Below, in pieces: positions 1-9,989 of a stretch of DNA of 64,000 nucleotides. A program made the position numbers and the translations under genes. Numbering within the stretch: the stretch's first letter is position 1; each line of letters starts with the position of its first letter. Under the pieces are notes generated by a model that did not search any database, was not told the DNA's origin, and saw only the letters and a program-made list of their open reading frames with translations. The DNA lies in assembly GCF_016599045.1 (NCBI RefSeq), contig NZ_JAENKV010000002.1, positions 121,481 to 185,480 on the forward strand, given 5' to 3'. This stretch comes from Campylobacter sp. TTU_617 (GTDB lineage Bacteria > Campylobacterota > Campylobacteria > Campylobacterales > Campylobacteraceae).

Positions 1-11
1 TCAAAATTCAT
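1..11 (-). CDS. tolR: Start of ExbD/TolR-family gene (partial, runs off the window)
   Basis: Only the first codons are visible: an ATG on the minus strand at 11-9 followed by codons for Asn and Phe. It starts one base after the stop of the ExbB/TolQ gene. In Campylobacter and most Gram-negatives the next gene after ExbB/TolQ is its partner ExbD/TolR, a single-span proton-channel component. The identity therefore rests on gene order alone, because too little sequence is present to recognise the protein. Confidence 0.45.
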
Positions 12-12
12 T

Positions 13-570
13 TTAATCTCTATTTGAATTTAAAATTTTAATTTCACTATCAATAGTATTTATAACTTCATAAGCTCTTCTTTTAATGATTAAGTGAAAA
101 GTATAAGCAGGGATAGCTACTAAGATCCCGCATCCTGTTGCAATTAAAGCTTCACTAATTTTAGGGGCAATGATGCTAAGTGAATTTTGAGTACCAAGAC
201 CACCAAAAGTTTCAAGTATAGAAATTACAGTTCCAAAAAGTCCTATAAAAGGTGAAGTAGAAGCTATAATACTAAGCCAAGTCAATCCTATAGAAGACTT
301 TTTTTGGGCTAAATTTTTATAAATTTCTAAATGATTTTGGCTATATTCAGTGCATTTTCTTAATATAGAATCTGTTTTACTAAGATCTTTTTCTCCAGAT
401 AAAAGTATTTCTAAGCTTTTTTGTTCTTTAGTTTTCCAAATATTTAAATTAGTAATTCTTGAAAAAAGTATAGAAAAAGATAAAATAAAATATAAAGAAA
501 GCCATATTAAAACAATATAAGTAATCATACTAGAGTTATTAAAAAAATGAAAAATAGATTCAAGATTCAT
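13..570 (-). CDS. tolQ: ExbB/TolQ/MotA-family proton channel protein
   Basis: A 185-residue inner-membrane protein of the MotA/TolQ/ExbB family. One membrane segment lies near residues 16-36. After a cytoplasmic loop there are two more segments, around residues 98-120 and 136-160, which carry the family's Gly/Thr/Pro-rich pattern (GLFGTVISI and the EALIATGCGILVAIPAY region). TolQ works with TolR and uses the proton gradient to drive TolA-TolB-Pal or TonB at the outer membrane. It lies 2 bases after atpC and directly before a probable tolR. In C. jejuni this gene heads a tol-pal set, which favours TolQ over ExbB; sequence alone cannot separate the two. Confidence 0.85.
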   Translation of the reverse strand: MNLESIFHFFNNSSMITYIVLIWLSLYFILSFSILFSRITNLNIWKTKEQKSLEILLSGEKDLSKTDSILRKCTEYSQNHLEIYKNLAQKKSSIGLTWLSIIASTSPFIGLFGTVISILETFGGLGTQNSLSIIAPKISEALIATGCGILVAIPAYTFHLIIKRRAYEVINTIDSEIKILNSNRD

Positions 571-572
571 AG

Positions 573-959
573 TTAGTAGCCTTTATTATCTAATTTTGAT
601 AATGTTGCGGCTAAAGCAGCATTATCTGAGCTTACTGATTTTATAAGTTCTTTAGCCTTTGTAAGATTTTTTTCAATTTCACTTTGATTGTCTCCACTTA
701 TCCAGATGGCTTCTTTGGCTAAAACGCAAACTTTATTTTCATTTACTTCACTATATCCTTCATTAATAGCTATTAGTTCGTGATTTAAGTCTTTTTTTTC
801 AATATCAATTATTCCAGATTTTAATGACGAAATTAAACAAGCATGCCCTTTTAAAACACCAAATTCACCCTCACTTCCAGGGAGAGTGACTGATTTAATT
901 TGATCTTTATAAATTAGACCAAGCGGAGTTACAATTTCAAAATTGATTAAATCATCCAT
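573..959 (-). CDS. atpC: ATP synthase F1 epsilon subunit
   Basis: 128 residues, typical epsilon-subunit length. The N-terminal beta-sandwich contains the family pattern around residues 26-45 (TLPGSEGEFGVLKGHACLIS), and a helical C-terminus follows (about residues 88-125). Epsilon sits on the central stalk with gamma and damps ATP hydrolysis. It is the last gene of the F1 operon, 2 bases after atpD and 2 bases before tolQ, so it is almost certainly transcribed with both. Confidence 0.95.
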   Translation of the reverse strand: MDDLINFEIVTPLGLIYKDQIKSVTLPGSEGEFGVLKGHACLISSLKSGIIDIEKKDLNHELIAINEGYSEVNENKVCVLAKEAIWISGDNQSEIEKNLTKAKELIKSVSSDNAALAATLSKLDNKGY

Positions 960-961
960 AA

Positions 962-2374
<1,413 letters not shown>

Positions 2375-2380
2375 TCAATT

Positions 2381-3268
2381 CTATTTCATTGACTCAACAC
2401 CACTGATAATTTCAATCAGTTCTGTAGTAATTGATTCTTGTCTTGCTTTATTGTAAGCTAAATTAAGCTGTTTTACTTTGATTTTTGCATTATTTGTTGC
2501 ATTATCCATTGCTTGCATTCTAGCGCTATGTTCTGCTGCTAAAGAATCAATTAGTGCATAATACATATTGTATTCAAAATAAGTTTTTAATAAATCTTCT
2601 AAAAGATCTGTATTTTCTGGTTCTAAATCTATGAGCGAATTAGAACCTATATCAAGATCTTTTGAAGGCTCAACAGGTATAAGATGATTGATGAATAATT
2701 CTTGAGTAATCATATTTTTATATCCATTATGAATCAATATAACTTCATCAGTCAATCCATTTAAATAATCTTCTACAATATCTTTAATTACAAGCGATGC
2801 TTTTTCATAATTAGGGCTTGAACTTAATCCAAGGCATTCTTTAAAAAGTTTTTTTCCTTGAAAATTAAAATATTCAATCCCAGTTTTACCAATAGCTCTT
2901 AATCTAACATTAATATTTTTATTTTTATAATCATTTAAAATCTGATTTACAGCTTTAATGGTTTTAATATTAAAACCACCGCAAAGTCCTTTATCTGCTG
3001 TTATAAAAACTATATCAGAAGTTTTTATTTGATCTTTTTTATGAAAAAATTTAAATCTTGAATCATTTTCATCATATGCAATTTTATTAATTTCAAATGA
3101 TATTTCACTTAACATTTGTTCAATTTTTTGAGCATAAATTTTTGCTCTACTTGCAACTTCTTCAGCTTTTTTAAGTTTAGCAGTAGAAACAAGCTTCATT
3201 GCATTTGTAGTTTTTTGAGTGTTATTAACACTCTTAATTTTTCTTTTTATTTCTTTTAAGCTAGACAT
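2381..3268 (-). CDS. atpG: ATP synthase F1 gamma subunit
   Basis: 295 residues. The N-terminus ([21 protein letters not shown]) and the C-terminal helix ([20 protein letters not shown]) are the two conserved ends that form the rotating coiled-coil shaft. The middle Rossmann-like region has the family GLCGGFN motif. Gamma couples proton-driven rotation to the catalytic sites. It lies between atpA (8-base gap) and atpD in the usual F1 order. Confidence 0.97.
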   Translation of the reverse strand: MSSLKEIKRKIKSVNNTQKTTNAMKLVSTAKLKKAEEVASRAKIYAQKIEQMLSEISFEINKIAYDENDSRFKFFHKKDQIKTSDIVFITADKGLCGGFNIKTIKAVNQILNDYKNKNINVRLRAIGKTGIEYFNFQGKKLFKECLGLSSSPNYEKASLVIKDIVEDYLNGLTDEVILIHNGYKNMITQELFINHLIPVEPSKDLDIGSNSLIDLEPENTDLLEDLLKTYFEYNMYYALIDSLAAEHSARMQAMDNATNNAKIKVKQLNLAYNKARQESITTELIEIISGVESMK

Positions 3269-3276
3269 TAAGAACC

Positions 3277-4782
3277 TTATAAGTTATTTGATTTAAATTC
3301 ATTAATAGCTTTGATTATTTTTTCTTCTAATTCTTTATCTAAAGCTTTTTTTGAACGAATTTCTTCAAAAATTTCTGGATATTTTGATTCAATGAATGTA
3401 TAAATTCCTTCTTCGAAATTTTTAATCTCAGAAACAGCAATATCATCTAAAAATCCTTTAGTTCCAGCAAAAATAATAATAATTTGTTTTTCGATAGCTA
3501 AAGGAGAATAAGGGGGTTGTTTTAAAACTTCTACCATTCTTTGACCACGTTCAAGCTGTTTTCTACTTGATTCATCTAGATCACTTGCAAATTGTGCAAA
3601 AGCTTGTAGTTCTCTATATTGAGCAAGATCAAGTCTTAAAGTTCCTGAAACTTGCTTAGTTGCTTTAATTTGTGCAGCACCACCAACCCTAGAAACTGAT
3701 AATCCAACGTTAATAGCTGGACGAATTCCTGAGTTAAAAAGATCTGTTTCAAGGAAAATTTGTCCATCAGTAATTGAAATAACATTAGTAGGAATATAAG
3801 CTGAAACATCTCCTGCTTGAGTTTCTATAATTGGCAAAGCTGTTAATGAACCTGCACCTAATTCATCATTTAATTTACTTGCTCTTTCAAGTAGTCTTGA
3901 GTGGAGATAGAAAACATCACCTGGATAAGCTTCACGTCCTGGAGGTCTTCGTAAAATCAAAGACATTTCACGATAAGCTACGGCATGTTTGCTAAGATCA
4001 TCATAAATAATTAAAGCATGTTTAGAATTATCTCTAAAATATTCTCCCATTGTTACACCTGAATAAGGAGCAAGATATTGTAATGCTGCTGGATCAGAGG
4101 CGCCAGCATTTACAACAATAGTATATTCCATTGCGCCATGTTCTTCTAGTTTTTTAACTACTTGAGCTACATTACTTTGCTTTTGACCTATAGCTACATA
4201 GATACAAATAACATTTTGTCCTTTTTGGTTTATAATAGCATCTACTGCAACCGTTGTTTTTCCCGTTTGTCTATCTCCTATGATAAGCTCTCTTTGACCA
4301 CGGCCAATTGGAACAAGGGCATCAATAGCTTTAATACCTGTTTGTAAAGGTTCATGCACGCTTTTTCTAGCCATAATTCCTTTTGCTTTTTCTTCTACAA
4401 AACGTGATTCATTGCTAGAAATAGAACCTTTACCATCAATTGGTTCTCCTAAAGCATTGACTACACGACCTATTAGAGCTTCTCCTACAGGAACTTTTAA
4501 AAGTTTTTTTAGTCTCTTAACACTACTTCCTTCTTTTAAGGTTTCACCTTTACCAAGAATAACAATACCAACACTACTTTCTTCAAGGTTTAAAGCCATT
4601 CCTTTTTCGCCATTTTCAAACTCAACCATTTCTCCGGCCATAATATTTTTAAGCCCATAAACTTTAGCAACCCCATCTGCAATAGAAATAATTTTTCCAG
4701 TTTCTTCAATTTCAAGGTTTAAATCAAAGTTTTCAATTTTTTCTTTAATTATTGAGCTGATTTCATCGGCTTTAAATTTCAT
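3277..4782 (-). CDS. atpA: ATP synthase F1 alpha subunit
   Basis: 501 residues, the regulatory alpha subunit. The Walker A motif GDRQTGKT is at residues 169-176, and the conserved [26 protein letters not shown] block (here with Leu) is near 280-300. It forms the alternating alpha3beta3 hexamer with AtpD. It is full length with no anomalies. It lies 9 bases after atpH, with a good ribosome-binding site (AAGGAGAATG) directly before the ATG. Confidence 0.98.
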   Translation of the reverse strand: MKFKADEISSIIKEKIENFDLNLEIEETGKIISIADGVAKVYGLKNIMAGEMVEFENGEKGMALNLEESSVGIVILGKGETLKEGSSVKRLKKLLKVPVGEALIGRVVNALGEPIDGKGSISSNESRFVEEKAKGIMARKSVHEPLQTGIKAIDALVPIGRGQRELIIGDRQTGKTTVAVDAIINQKGQNVICIYVAIGQKQSNVAQVVKKLEEHGAMEYTIVVNAGASDPAALQYLAPYSGVTMGEYFRDNSKHALIIYDDLSKHAVAYREMSLILRRPPGREAYPGDVFYLHSRLLERASKLNDELGAGSLTALPIIETQAGDVSAYIPTNVISITDGQIFLETDLFNSGIRPAINVGLSVSRVGGAAQIKATKQVSGTLRLDLAQYRELQAFAQFASDLDESSRKQLERGQRMVEVLKQPPYSPLAIEKQIIIIFAGTKGFLDDIAVSEIKNFEEGIYTFIESKYPEIFEEIRSKKALDKELEEKIIKAINEFKSNNL

Positions 4783-4791
4783 TCATTCTCC

Positions 4792-5316
4792 TTAAATAGT
4801 TTTCAATATAAATTCACTTATTTTATTTTGGAAAGTTTTTATAGAAAAAGATATTTCATAATTTAAATCTTCTATATCAATTTTAATTTCATTGTTATTT
4901 GTAATTTTATTTTCTAGTTTAATTTGAGCTTCTAGTTTAGATTTAAGTTTTTCTTCAATTTCTTTTAAAATTTCTGTATCAAGTTTTTTTTCAGAATAAA
5001 TAATTCCTTTGTAGGTATTATTTTGAAAAGATTTTTGTTTTTGAAGCTCTTCGATAATCTCAGGAATAAATAAAAGTCTAGAATTATCTGCTAAAAGTTT
5101 TATAAAATTTTCAAAATAAGTATTTTTTTGATCAAGAAAAGAAAGTATAAAATTAACTTTTTTTTCTTTATGTATTTGTGTATTTTCCAATATATTTATA
5201 AAACGAGGAATGCAAAAAGCTTGGTAAATTATACATAAATTTTTATAAAATTCATCGAAATCTTTTCTTGATACAATAGCTTTTGCATATTTTTTAGCTA
5301 TAAGTTTATCAGCCAT
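4792..5316 (-). CDS. atpH: ATP synthase F1 delta subunit
   Basis: 174 residues with the OSCP/delta pattern: an N-terminal helical bundle starting IAKKYAKAI and a C-terminal domain with alternating charged strands. Delta links the peripheral stalk (b/b') to the top of F1. It is divergent, as is usual in Campylobacter, so the assignment leans on position between atpF and atpA as well as on sequence. Its start overlaps the atpF stop by one base (TAATG-type junction). Confidence 0.93.
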   Translation of the reverse strand: MADKLIAKKYAKAIVSRKDFDEFYKNLCIIYQAFCIPRFINILENTQIHKEKKVNFILSFLDQKNTYFENFIKLLADNSRLLFIPEIIEELQKQKSFQNNTYKGIIYSEKKLDTEILKEIEEKLKSKLEAQIKLENKITNNNEIKIDIEDLNYEISFSIKTFQNKISEFILKTI

Positions 5317-5825
5317 TAAGATACCTTTTTCATAACAATATCAATCATATCATTTTGTTTTAAAATAGTATTTGACTCTTTAAAGAGTTCAGATAATATT
5401 TGAGATATAATTTCTTTTTCTATTTTTTTAGTTTCATAATTTTTTTGTTCTTCAAAATATTTATTAAGCAAATCAATTTCATTTTGAGTTTCATTTTTGA
5501 TTTTTTGAACTAAAAGTTCTGCTTCTTTTTTTGCATGATTTAATGCATTAACTGCTTCAGCTTTTGTTTCTTCAAGTTTTTTAGTCATTTCAAATTTTTT
5601 AGTTTTACTTTCTAATAGTTTTCTTTGAATTTCATCTAATTTTGAAGAAATTTGAAAAATACGATTTTTATAGAAATTTTTAAGTGGAGTAGCAATAAAA
5701 TAATACAATATGGCAATAAATATTAAGAAATTAATCACTCTTGGTATTATGTCATAATCCCCATTATTAGAGCTTGCTAATGCATAGACTGGGAGTAAAA
5801 AAAATAAAAATTTTAACTTTTGCAT
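5316..5825 (-). CDS. atpF: ATP synthase F0 b subunit
   Basis: 169 residues. There is a hydrophobic N-terminus (residues 5-17, signal-like) and a second hydrophobic segment near 29-48, followed by a long charged helix rich in Lys and Glu to the C-terminus. This is the b-subunit pattern: membrane anchor plus peripheral-stalk coiled coil. Its pairing with the shorter b' gene 8 bases upstream is typical of Campylobacterota, where two different b-type subunits form the stalk. Confidence 0.92.
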   Translation of the reverse strand: MQKLKFLFFLLPVYALASSNNGDYDIIPRVINFLIFIAILYYFIATPLKNFYKNRIFQISSKLDEIQRKLLESKTKKFEMTKKLEETKAEAVNALNHAKKEAELLVQKIKNETQNEIDLLNKYFEEQKNYETKKIEKEIISQILSELFKESNTILKQNDMIDIVMKKVS

Positions 5826-5833
5826 TATTATCC

Positions 5834-6259
5834 TTAGATTCTTTTGATACTATTTTGTAGACTTTGTTTTAACTCTGGTAAATGTTCTAGTAAGCTTTCT
5901 TTTAATTGCTGTTTTTGATTTTCTAAATCTTTATAAAATTCTTGCATTTTATTTTCTATTTTTTCTTTCTCAAGTTTTATAAGCTCATTAGCTTCTTCTT
6001 TGGCTTTGTTTAGAGCTTCTTGTTTAATTTTATAAATTTCTTCCCTTGTATTTTTATGAATTTCTTCTACTTCTTTATTAACATCTAAAATTTCTTGTGA
6101 GTTTTCTTTTACTTTATTTTCATCATTTTTTATAGAACTGTTTCTTTCATCTATAAATTTTAAAAGGGGTTTATAAAGCATAGAATTCAAAATAACTATC
6201 ATAGCTAAAAATATAAAAATAGTTGCTAATATTATGGAAAGATGGACATCATCAAACAT
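5834..6259 (-). CDS. atpF': ATP synthase F0 b' subunit
   Basis: 141 residues with one membrane segment (about residues 7-28) and then an almost continuous charged coiled coil (about residues 35-138). It lacks the extra N-terminal hydrophobic stretch of its neighbour AtpF. It is the first atp gene here, 60 bases after the parB stop. The genes for subunits a (atpB) and c (atpE) are absent from the window, consistent with the split ATP synthase genes known in this group. Confidence 0.92.
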   Translation of the reverse strand: MFDDVHLSIILATIFIFLAMIVILNSMLYKPLLKFIDERNSSIKNDENKVKENSQEILDVNKEVEEIHKNTREEIYKIKQEALNKAKEEANELIKLEKEKIENKMQEFYKDLENQKQQLKESLLEHLPELKQSLQNSIKRI

Positions 6260-6319
6260 AAAGCTCCTTGATTATTTTAATTTTTAAGCTTTTTATTATA
6301 TCTTAGAAAAAATAATTTT

Positions 6320-7168
6320 TCAACTAATTTTTTCAATCATTTGTCTTAGTTTTTTTATTATATCGATATTTTTTAAATGTATGATAAGGTTTTTTTTATT
6401 TTTTTCACATCTAAAACCTTTGTTATTTAATGATTTTATAAGTTCTTTAAGCTCATTTTCAAATTCAGTATTATTTTCTAAATTAGCATTTTCTTGATTT
6501 TTGATTTTTTTAACAATTTTTTCAGTATCATGAACGCTTAGTTGTTGTCCAATAATGCTACTTGCAATCATTTTTTCATCTTTTTTGTTTAATCCTACAA
6601 GAATTTTAGCATGCCCTTGTGAAATTTTTCCTTCGATAATAAGATTTTGCGTACTTGGATCTAAATTTAGAAGTCTTAAAGTATTAGTGATTTGCGTGCG
6701 ACTTTTATTAACAAGTGATGCAAGATTTTCTTGGGTAATTTTGTGAATTTCTATTAGATCTTTATATGAATTTGCAAGTTCAATAGGATTTAAATTTTCT
6801 CTTTGAATATTTTCTATAAGTGCCAATTCTCTTAACTTTTCTTCTTTGGCATCAGAAACTAAAGCAAGTATATTTTCATATCCTAATATTTTATAAGCTC
6901 TAAGTCTTCTTTCTCCTGCAACAAGAATATAATGATTTTCTTGTTTTAAAACTATAATAGGTTGGATAAGTCCATATTGTTTAATAGAATTTGCTAATTC
7001 ATTTAAAGCTTCTTTGTCAAAATATTTTCTTGGCTGAAAAGGATTGACTTTAATTTTTTCAACCGGAATTTGAATGGTTTTGTTTTTATCAAGCCCTAAT
7101 TCTTTACTATAAACTTCATCTATATCGCCGATAAGTGTTGCTAAACCTTTATTTTTATTTAATCCCAT
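6320..7168 (-). CDS. parB: Chromosome partitioning protein ParB (CTP-dependent DNA clamp)
   Basis: 282 residues. The N-terminal ParB/Srx domain carries the CTP-binding GERRLRA motif at residues 85-91 and the ENIQRENLNPIE motif at about 119-130. A helix-turn-helix region follows (near TQENLASLVNKSRTQITNTLRLL), then a charged linker and a dimerisation domain. ParB loads at parS sites near the origin. I found no convincing parS in the window. The gene sits 4 bases after parA and continues into the atp genes. Confidence 0.96.
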   Translation of the reverse strand: MGLNKNKGLATLIGDIDEVYSKELGLDKNKTIQIPVEKIKVNPFQPRKYFDKEALNELANSIKQYGLIQPIIVLKQENHYILVAGERRLRAYKILGYENILALVSDAKEEKLRELALIENIQRENLNPIELANSYKDLIEIHKITQENLASLVNKSRTQITNTLRLLNLDPSTQNLIIEGKISQGHAKILVGLNKKDEKMIASSIIGQQLSVHDTEKIVKKIKNQENANLENNTEFENELKELIKSLNNKGFRCEKNKKNLIIHLKNIDIIKKLRQMIEKIS

Positions 7169-7172
7169 TTAT

Positions 7173-7958
7173 TTATCCTAAAATTGAATAAGCTAAATTC
7201 TGATATGCTAAAGAACCAGGAGATTTAATATCATAAAGTATGATAGGTTTACCAAAACTAGGACTTTCAGCAAGTTTTACATTTCTTGGTATAACTATGA
7301 AATCATCTTCGTTTCCATTGATTGTAAAAAGTTGTTTTTTAAAATTTTGTTTTAAATCTTCAACTACATCTTTAGAGAGATTATTTTGAGAACTATACAT
7401 TGTTGGTAAAAATCCTCTCACTTTTAATTTAGGGTTGATTGTTTTTTTGATTACTTTAATAGTGTTTAAAACCATTGCAACACCCTCTAGAGCATAAAAT
7501 TCACATTGTATAGGGATGATTACACTATCACTTGCAGCAAATGCATTGATAGTAATACTTCCTAAAGCAGGAGGAGAATCTATAATAATAAAATCATATT
7601 CATTTTCTACTTCTTTAAGTTGGTTTTTAAGAACAATTTTTTTTTCATTACTTTCACCTTTAGCAAGTTCTTGTTCTATGCCAACTAATCCTATATTAGA
7701 AGGGGCAAGATGAAGTTGATTGAGTTCGGTTTTTAAAATAATATCAGAAAGCTTTTTTTTGCCTATAAAAACATGATAGATATTATATTCATAATTATTT
7801 CTATTAAATCCCAGTCCAGTGGTTGCATTTGCTTGAGGATCAACATCTATTAATAAAACTTTTTTTTCAGCAACAGCCAAAGAAGCAGCTAAATTAACGG
7901 CGGTTGTTGTTTTTCCTACTCCACCTTTTTGGTTTGCAATTGTTATAACTTCGCTCAT
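7173..7958 (-). CDS. parA: Chromosome partitioning ATPase ParA/Soj
   Basis: 261 residues of the MinD/ParA family with the deviant Walker A motif KGGVGKTT at residues 11-18, the LLIDVDPQANATTGLG block at about 35-50 and the IIIDSPP Walker B region near 123-129. It binds DNA non-specifically with ATP and is released by ParB, moving origins apart. It overlaps birA by 4 bases (start within the birA stop), which suggests translational coupling. Confidence 0.96.
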   Translation of the reverse strand: MSEVITIANQKGGVGKTTTAVNLAASLAVAEKKVLLIDVDPQANATTGLGFNRNNYEYNIYHVFIGKKKLSDIILKTELNQLHLAPSNIGLVGIEQELAKGESNEKKIVLKNQLKEVENEYDFIIIDSPPALGSITINAFAASDSVIIPIQCEFYALEGVAMVLNTIKVIKKTINPKLKVRGFLPTMYSSQNNLSKDVVEDLKQNFKKQLFTINGNEDDFIVIPRNVKLAESPSFGKPIILYDIKSPGSLAYQNLAYSILG

Positions 7959-8590
7959 CTTAAACTATATACCCTTTTATTATTTAATAATATCGATCCA
8001 TCTTCATATAAGAAAGCATCTTTTAAAGAAAAGATTTTTCCTTCATAATGGACATTAAATTGTTTTGATTTTTCAAATTCTATCATATACTTGCTAAAAA
8101 TATTCTTCCATAATTTTTTTTGCATTAAAGTTTCTATAAATTTTAAAACTAATTCATCTAATTTTATATCAATATCCAATAAGGAGCTATTTTCAGGGCA
8201 ATATTTTAAATTTAGTCCTATCCCGCCTATAATAAAATTTTTAATTTTTGTGCTTATTATTCCTCCAATTTTTTTATTTTCTATGTATAAATCATTAGGC
8301 CATTTAAGCCAAGTTTTTGATCCTTTTTGAGCTAAGATTTCTTTTAATAAATAAGCAAAATAAATACTTATAGAAGCTAAAGGTAAGTCTTTAGGAAGAT
8401 CTTGCTTATCAATACAAAAGGAAAGATGTAAATTTCCTTTAGAGCTTTGCCAAGAATTTTCTCTACTCCCAATACCATTCGTTTGTTCAAGCGCATAAAT
8501 AGCTAGATTTTTTTCTATTTTATTTTTACGAATTTCATCACATAAAAAAAGATGAGTTGAGGCTATTTTGTCAATACAAATAATTTCCAC
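7955..8590 (-). CDS. birA: Biotin--[acetyl-CoA-carboxylase] ligase
   Basis: 211 residues with the biotin protein ligase catalytic motifs: GSRENSWQSSKGNLHLSF for the biotinyl-adenylate loop near residue 40 and KWPNDLYIENKKIGGI near 100-115. It attaches biotin to the carboxylase carrier protein. It is short because it has no N-terminal helix-turn-helix, so it should be an enzyme only and not a repressor as in E. coli. It overlaps fmt by 20 bases in the same operon. Confidence 0.93.
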   Translation of the reverse strand: MEIICIDKIASTHLFLCDEIRKNKIEKNLAIYALEQTNGIGSRENSWQSSKGNLHLSFCIDKQDLPKDLPLASISIYFAYLLKEILAQKGSKTWLKWPNDLYIENKKIGGIISTKIKNFIIGGIGLNLKYCPENSSLLDIDIKLDELVLKFIETLMQKKLWKNIFSKYMIEFEKSKQFNVHYEGKIFSLKDAFLYEDGSILLNNKRVYSLR

Positions 8591-9485
8591 ATTTTAACCT
8601 TTTTCCATTAAGGTAAGTGCGTCCATCTAAGATCTTTTTACCATTTTCTTGGATTTTTTTAATACGCAAAATTCCTTGCTTGCAAGTAAGTAAAAAACTT
8701 TCTTTTTCTAATTCTAAAATTTGCCCCTCTTTAGTGTGCTGTGTTGATTCATCTATAAGTTCAAGTTCTAGAAATTTTAAACCTTTATCTAAAAAAATTC
8801 CAGGCCAAGATACAAAAGCTAAATACTTTTGATAAATTTTTTTTGCATTATCTAGAGTGATTAAACCATCTTCTTTTTTAATTTTTTTACAATATGTTGC
8901 TAAATTTTCATCTTGCGCTATAGGAACAATAGAGTTATAATTTTTTAAAGTGCTAACACAAAGTTTTGCCGCTAAATGGGCCAAAAGTTCAAAAACTTCT
9001 ACAGCATTTTTATCTTTTATATCACACTCTATGCTTTCAAGTATAGCTCCAGTATCAAGTCCAGCATCCATTAACATTGTGCAAACTCCGCTTTTTTCAT
9101 CTCCATTTAAAATGGCACTTTGTATAGGAGAAGCACCACGGTATTTTGGTAAAAGCGAAGCGTGTAGATTAATACAAGGTGCAATATCTAGGATATTTTT
9201 AGGTAAGATTTTTCCATAAGCAGCAACGACTATAAAATCAGGTTTTAAATCTTTTATCTCATCAATAATTTTTTCATCTTTTAAGCTTTTTGGTGTAAAA
9301 ATAGGAATATGCGGTGCATTTTGACTTAAAAATATTTTTGTATCACTAGGTGTTAAAATTTGTTTTCTTCCTACTGCTTTATCAGGTTGAGTAAAAAGAG
9401 CTAAGATATTAAATTTTTTATCTATTAATTCTTTTAAAATACAAGTTGCATAAGAAGGTGTTCCCATAAAAATAATGTTTTTCAT
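8571..9485 (-). CDS. fmt: Methionyl-tRNA formyltransferase
   Basis: 304 residues. The N-terminal formyltransferase fold begins IIFMGTPSYATCIL, the catalytic block has Asn-His in INLHASLLPKYRGASPIQ (about residues 105-122) and Asp in the GLDTGAIL region, and a C-terminal tRNA-binding domain follows. It formylates initiator Met-tRNA. It is the first gene of the fmt-birA-parAB-atp-tol run. Its ribosome-binding site (TAGGT) lies within one arm of a 15-bp inverted repeat, described separately. Confidence 0.97.
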   Translation of the reverse strand: MKNIIFMGTPSYATCILKELIDKKFNILALFTQPDKAVGRKQILTPSDTKIFLSQNAPHIPIFTPKSLKDEKIIDEIKDLKPDFIVVAAYGKILPKNILDIAPCINLHASLLPKYRGASPIQSAILNGDEKSGVCTMLMDAGLDTGAILESIECDIKDKNAVEVFELLAHLAAKLCVSTLKNYNSIVPIAQDENLATYCKKIKKEDGLITLDNAKKIYQKYLAFVSWPGIFLDKGLKFLELELIDESTQHTKEGQILELEKESFLLTCKQGILRIKKIQENGKKILDGRTYLNGKRLKCGNYLY

Positions 9486-9488
9486 ATT

Positions 9489-9539
9489 TAATTTACCTAT
9501 ATTAAAATACTTTGAATTATAATAAATATAGGTAAATTA
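9489..9539 (-). promoter_or_regulatory. 15-bp inverted repeat enclosing a promoter and the fmt ribosome-binding site
   Basis: Arms 9489-9503 and 9525-9539 are perfect complements (TAATTTACCTATATT) with a 21-base spacer. On the minus strand the spacer contains TATAAT (a -10 box), and the downstream arm contains the fmt Shine-Dalgarno (TAGGT), 3 bases before its ATG. A transcript coming through from the upstream lipoprotein gene would carry both arms and could hide the ribosome site. A transcript started at the internal promoter would lack the 5' arm. The arms could instead be protein-binding half-sites. The repeat is seen directly; the function is inference. Confidence 0.55.
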
Positions 9540-9544
9540 TATAT

Positions 9545-9898
9545 TTAGTTAAAATTAAAATTCCATGTTCCTTGATTTGTTTCGATTTCAACTTCTAAAA
9601 CTTTATTACAGCCTGAAAGTGGAACTTGTCAACTTTGACCATAAGATAGAGTTTTTTCTATTTTTATATCTTTTTTATCCAATAATCCACCCGCTCTACA
9701 ATCTCCTTTTCCTCTATTAGGTGTTATCTTTGTAATTTCTATAGTATCCACCAAAGAAGTAATCTCTAAATACTGGGTATTGTATTTAAAAATAGGGTTG
9801 TATCTTTCGCCTAGTGAAATTTCAATTGGAGCTTCTTTATCGCTACAAGCAATAAATAAGAAAGCACAAAATAGGGCTAAAAACATTTTTTTTAACAT
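9545..9898 (-). pseudogene. Small lipoprotein gene with an in-frame TGA at 9629-9631
   Basis: The N-terminus is a lipoprotein signal (hydrophobic residues 5-17 and lipobox FIAC with Cys18). Translation stops after 89 residues at a TGA, but the same frame stays open for 28 more codons to a TAA at 9545, ending QVPLSGCNKVLEVEIETNQG and then an aromatic tail. The extension has normal local codon use and a cysteine. Either the gene has a nonsense mutation or the TGA is read through, for example as selenocysteine. A strong ribosome site (AAGGAG) precedes the ATG. The family is not recognised. It is divergent from an HTH regulator with shared operators. Confidence 0.6.
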
Positions 9899-9911
9899 AT
9901 TTTCTCCTTTT

Positions 9912-9933
9912 TTAATCTATTATAATAGAGTGA
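9912..9933. promoter_or_regulatory. Operator 1, overlapping the lipoprotein promoter
   Basis: Contains the perfect 14-bp palindrome TCTATTATAATAGA at 9916-9929. On the minus strand it includes a TATAAT -10 box about 25 bases before the lipoprotein ATG, so a bound protein would block that promoter. The same palindrome recurs 46 bases away, beside the HTH gene. Confidence 0.7.
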
Positions 9934-9957
9934 AATAAAATTATAAAACAAATATAC

Positions 9958-9979
9958 TTAATCTATCATAATAGATTAA
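9958..9979. promoter_or_regulatory. Operator 2, overlapping the HTH regulator promoter
   Basis: A 22-bp near-perfect palindrome (TTAATCTAT, central CATA, ATAGATTAA; one mismatched pair). It shares the core TCTATnATAATAGA with operator 1. It contains CATAAT as a plausible -10 box and ends at the regulator's ribosome-binding site (TTAAGG). This arrangement is typical of an autorepressed small HTH gene. Confidence 0.7.
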
Positions 9980-9989
9980 GGTATAAAAT

